A stretch of 53,872 nt of DNA from an uncultured Prevotellaceae bacterium (lineage in GTDB: Bacteria > Bacteroidota > Bacteroidia > Bacteroidales > Bacteroidaceae). The position numbers were made by a program, and so were the translations under genes. Below, in pieces: positions 52,748 to 53,872 of the stretch. The DNA lies in NCBI GenBank assembly GCA_902780025.1, contig CACZDV010000019.1:1-53872 (forward strand), given 5' to 3'. Position 1 is the first letter of the stretch. Every line of letters starts with the position of its first letter. Under the pieces are notes generated by a model, which worked only from the letters and a program-made list of their open reading frames with translations, made no database searches and had not been told where the DNA came from.

Positions 52748-53470
52748 ATGAAGAATGACAAATTGAAGAATCAGTACCGCGTTAATGAACAGATACGCGT
52801 ACGTGAAGTTCGCATCGTCGGCGACAGCGGTTCAACCGTAATGCCTACCCGCGATGCTCTGAACATGGCCCGTGAGCAGGGCGTTGATCTCGTAGAGATT
52901 TCGCCTAACGCCAACCCGCCCGTCTGTCGTCTCATCGACTATTCAAAGTTCCTCTACCAGCAGAAGAAACGTGCGAAGGAAATGAAAGCCAAGCAGGTGA
53001 AGGTGGAGGTGAAGGAAATCCGCTTCGGCCCCCAGACCGACGAGCATGACTACCAGTTCAAGCTGAAGCATGCCCGTGAATTCCTGGAAGATGGTAATAA
53101 GGTACGCGCGTATGTATTCTTCCGCGGCCGTTCCATTTTGTTCAAGGAGCAGGGCGAAGTGCTGCTGCTGAGATTTGCCAACGACCTCGAGGAGGTCGGC
53201 AAGGTGGAGGGCATGCCGTCGTTGGAGGGTAAGAAAATGTTCCTCTATCTGGCTCCGCGCAAGGCTGGCGAGAAGAAGAAGAGCCAGCAGGCCCGCGACC
53301 GCGAGGCAGCTGTGGAAGCCGAGAAGAAGGGAGAAAGGAAAGAGGTAGAGGAGAGAAATGCTCCTATCTCCGAGATTGATGCCGAGACTCCCGCAAACGG
53401 CGGTTTGTTTGCCAATGCGAAGATCTCAGCCGATGCGCTGAAGAAGCTGACCAATACAGAAGAAGAGTAA
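52748..53470 (+). CDS. infC: Translation initiation factor IF-3
   Basis: 240 aa from ATG 52748; a TTG at 52712 falls within the promoter and is excluded. N-terminal domain ([36 protein letters not shown]) and C-terminal domain ([40 protein letters not shown]) are complete. A charged extension of about 60 residues ([20 protein letters not shown] to KKLTNTEEE) follows, as in other Bacteroidales. The start here is ATG, not the rare AUU used for autocontrol in E. coli. Confidence 0.97.
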   Translation: MKNDKLKNQYRVNEQIRVREVRIVGDSGSTVMPTRDALNMAREQGVDLVEISPNANPPVCRLIDYSKFLYQQKKRAKEMKAKQVKVEVKEIRFGPQTDEHDYQFKLKHAREFLEDGNKVRAYVFFRGRSILFKEQGEVLLLRFANDLEEVGKVEGMPSLEGKKMFLYLAPRKAGEKKKSQQARDREAAVEAEKKGERKEVEERNAPISEIDAETPANGGLFANAKISADALKKLTNTEEE

Positions 53471-53544
53471 GGTGGCGCGCCCGGTATATGCGTAGCTGCC
53501 GATTTTAAATCATTATAAGTTTAAAAATTAAAAATTAAAAAACA

Positions 53545-53742
53545 ATGCCAAAAGTAAAGACAAACTCCGGTGCTAAGAAGAGATTCTCGTTCACCGGTAC
53601 AGGTAAGGTTAAGAGACATCACGCTTACCACAGTCACATTCTGACTAAGAAGACCAAGAAACAGAAGCGTAATCTTTGTGGTTCAACGCTCGTTGACGTT
53701 ACAAACATGAAGCAGGTTCGCGACCTGTTGTGTCTCCGTTAA
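53545..53742 (+). CDS. rpmI: 50S ribosomal protein L35
   Basis: 65 aa, full length: [40 protein letters not shown]. Second gene of the infC operon, 74 bp after infC. An A-rich leader precedes the ATG, as usual in Bacteroidota where Shine-Dalgarno motifs are rare. Confidence 0.97.
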   Translation: MPKVKTNSGAKKRFSFTGTGKVKRHHAYHSHILTKKTKKQKRNLCGSTLVDVTNMKQVRDLLCLR

Positions 53743-53777
53743 GCAAACCTATTGTCGAACATTAAAGAAGTAAAATT

Positions 53778-53872
53778 ATGCCAAGATCAGTAAATCACGT
53801 TGCATCAAGAGCAAAGCGTAAGAGAATTTTGAAGCTTACCCGCGGCTACTTCGGAGCCCGCAAGAATGTTTG
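53778..53872 (+). CDS. rplT: 50S ribosomal protein L20, 3' end outside window
   Basis: The first 31 codons read [20 protein letters not shown] then [10 protein letters not shown] after Met, the conserved L20 N-terminus. It follows rpmI after 35 bp in the standard infC-rpmI-rplT order. The gene is cut by the window end. Confidence 0.96.

Overview
The window is chromosomal DNA from a Bacteroidales bacterium, most likely Prevotella or a close relative. Three things point there. At least fifteen start-proximal sites match the Bacteroidota sigma-A -7 box TAnnTTTG, several with a TTG about 20 bp upstream. The gene set is rich in TonB receptors, OprO/P-type porins, SPII lipoproteins with acidic +2 residues, HU-like DNA-binding proteins and a Por-type C-terminal tail. 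The ilvD-ilvB-ilvN-acyl-ACP thioesterase order is also typical. No rRNA, tRNA, CRISPR array, transposase or phage gene was seen; this is mostly core genome.

Layout. 1-880: the 3' part of a tandem-HTH regulator, then a small promoter-smORF-terminator unit. 881-8313: a secreted esterase and ilvE on the minus strand, a small outer-membrane protein, tex on the minus strand and an ABC-F ATPase. 8620-10659: a secreted M13 metallopeptidase. 10739-19302: a five-gene operon with stop/start overlaps encoding a four-zinc-ribbon protein, a membrane Ser/Thr kinase, a four-module CbxX-type AAA+ ATPase with a zinc ribbon, a zinc-ribbon FHA protein and a PP2C phosphatase. It is the best candidate here for an under-described system. 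19337-23158: metA, a U32 peptidase and a zinc-ribbon membrane lipoprotein. 23201-27851: an M28-PDZ peptidase, a membrane protein, a lipoprotein and a TonB-dependent receptor. 27915-34326: a Lys/Ala-rich secreted protein, an anchored coiled-coil protein and a TolC-HlyD-ABC2-ABC2 export set with no ATPase gene. 34454-38132 (minus): a frameshifted 5'-nucleotidase lipoprotein, NhaC and a hypothetical protein. 38223-42020: rmuC, an HU-like protein and a secreted multidomain esterase. 42080-44719 (minus): an OprO/P porin and a Na+/solute symporter. 44834-50425: ilvD, an OMP, ilvB, ilvN and an acyl-ACP thioesterase (no ilvC). 50461-52650: a GH36 alpha-galactosidase. 52715 to the end: infC-rpmI-rplT, with rplT cut by the window.

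A second theme is repetitive DNA built from 7-bp units. Two 90-bp palindromic elements (4971-5060 and 21769-21858) are inserted in frame inside tex and the U32 gene and add nearly the same 30 residues to both proteins. The U32 gene also carries three CTCTCCT arrays and the TonB receptor gene one; the receptor's 5' end is itself an arm of the 90-bp element. Heptamer arrays inside genes have no stop codon in any sense frame. Arrays between genes contain stops and sit, purine-rich strand sense, directly before start codons. This resembles Rickettsia palindromic elements in behaviour, but the sequences look unrelated.
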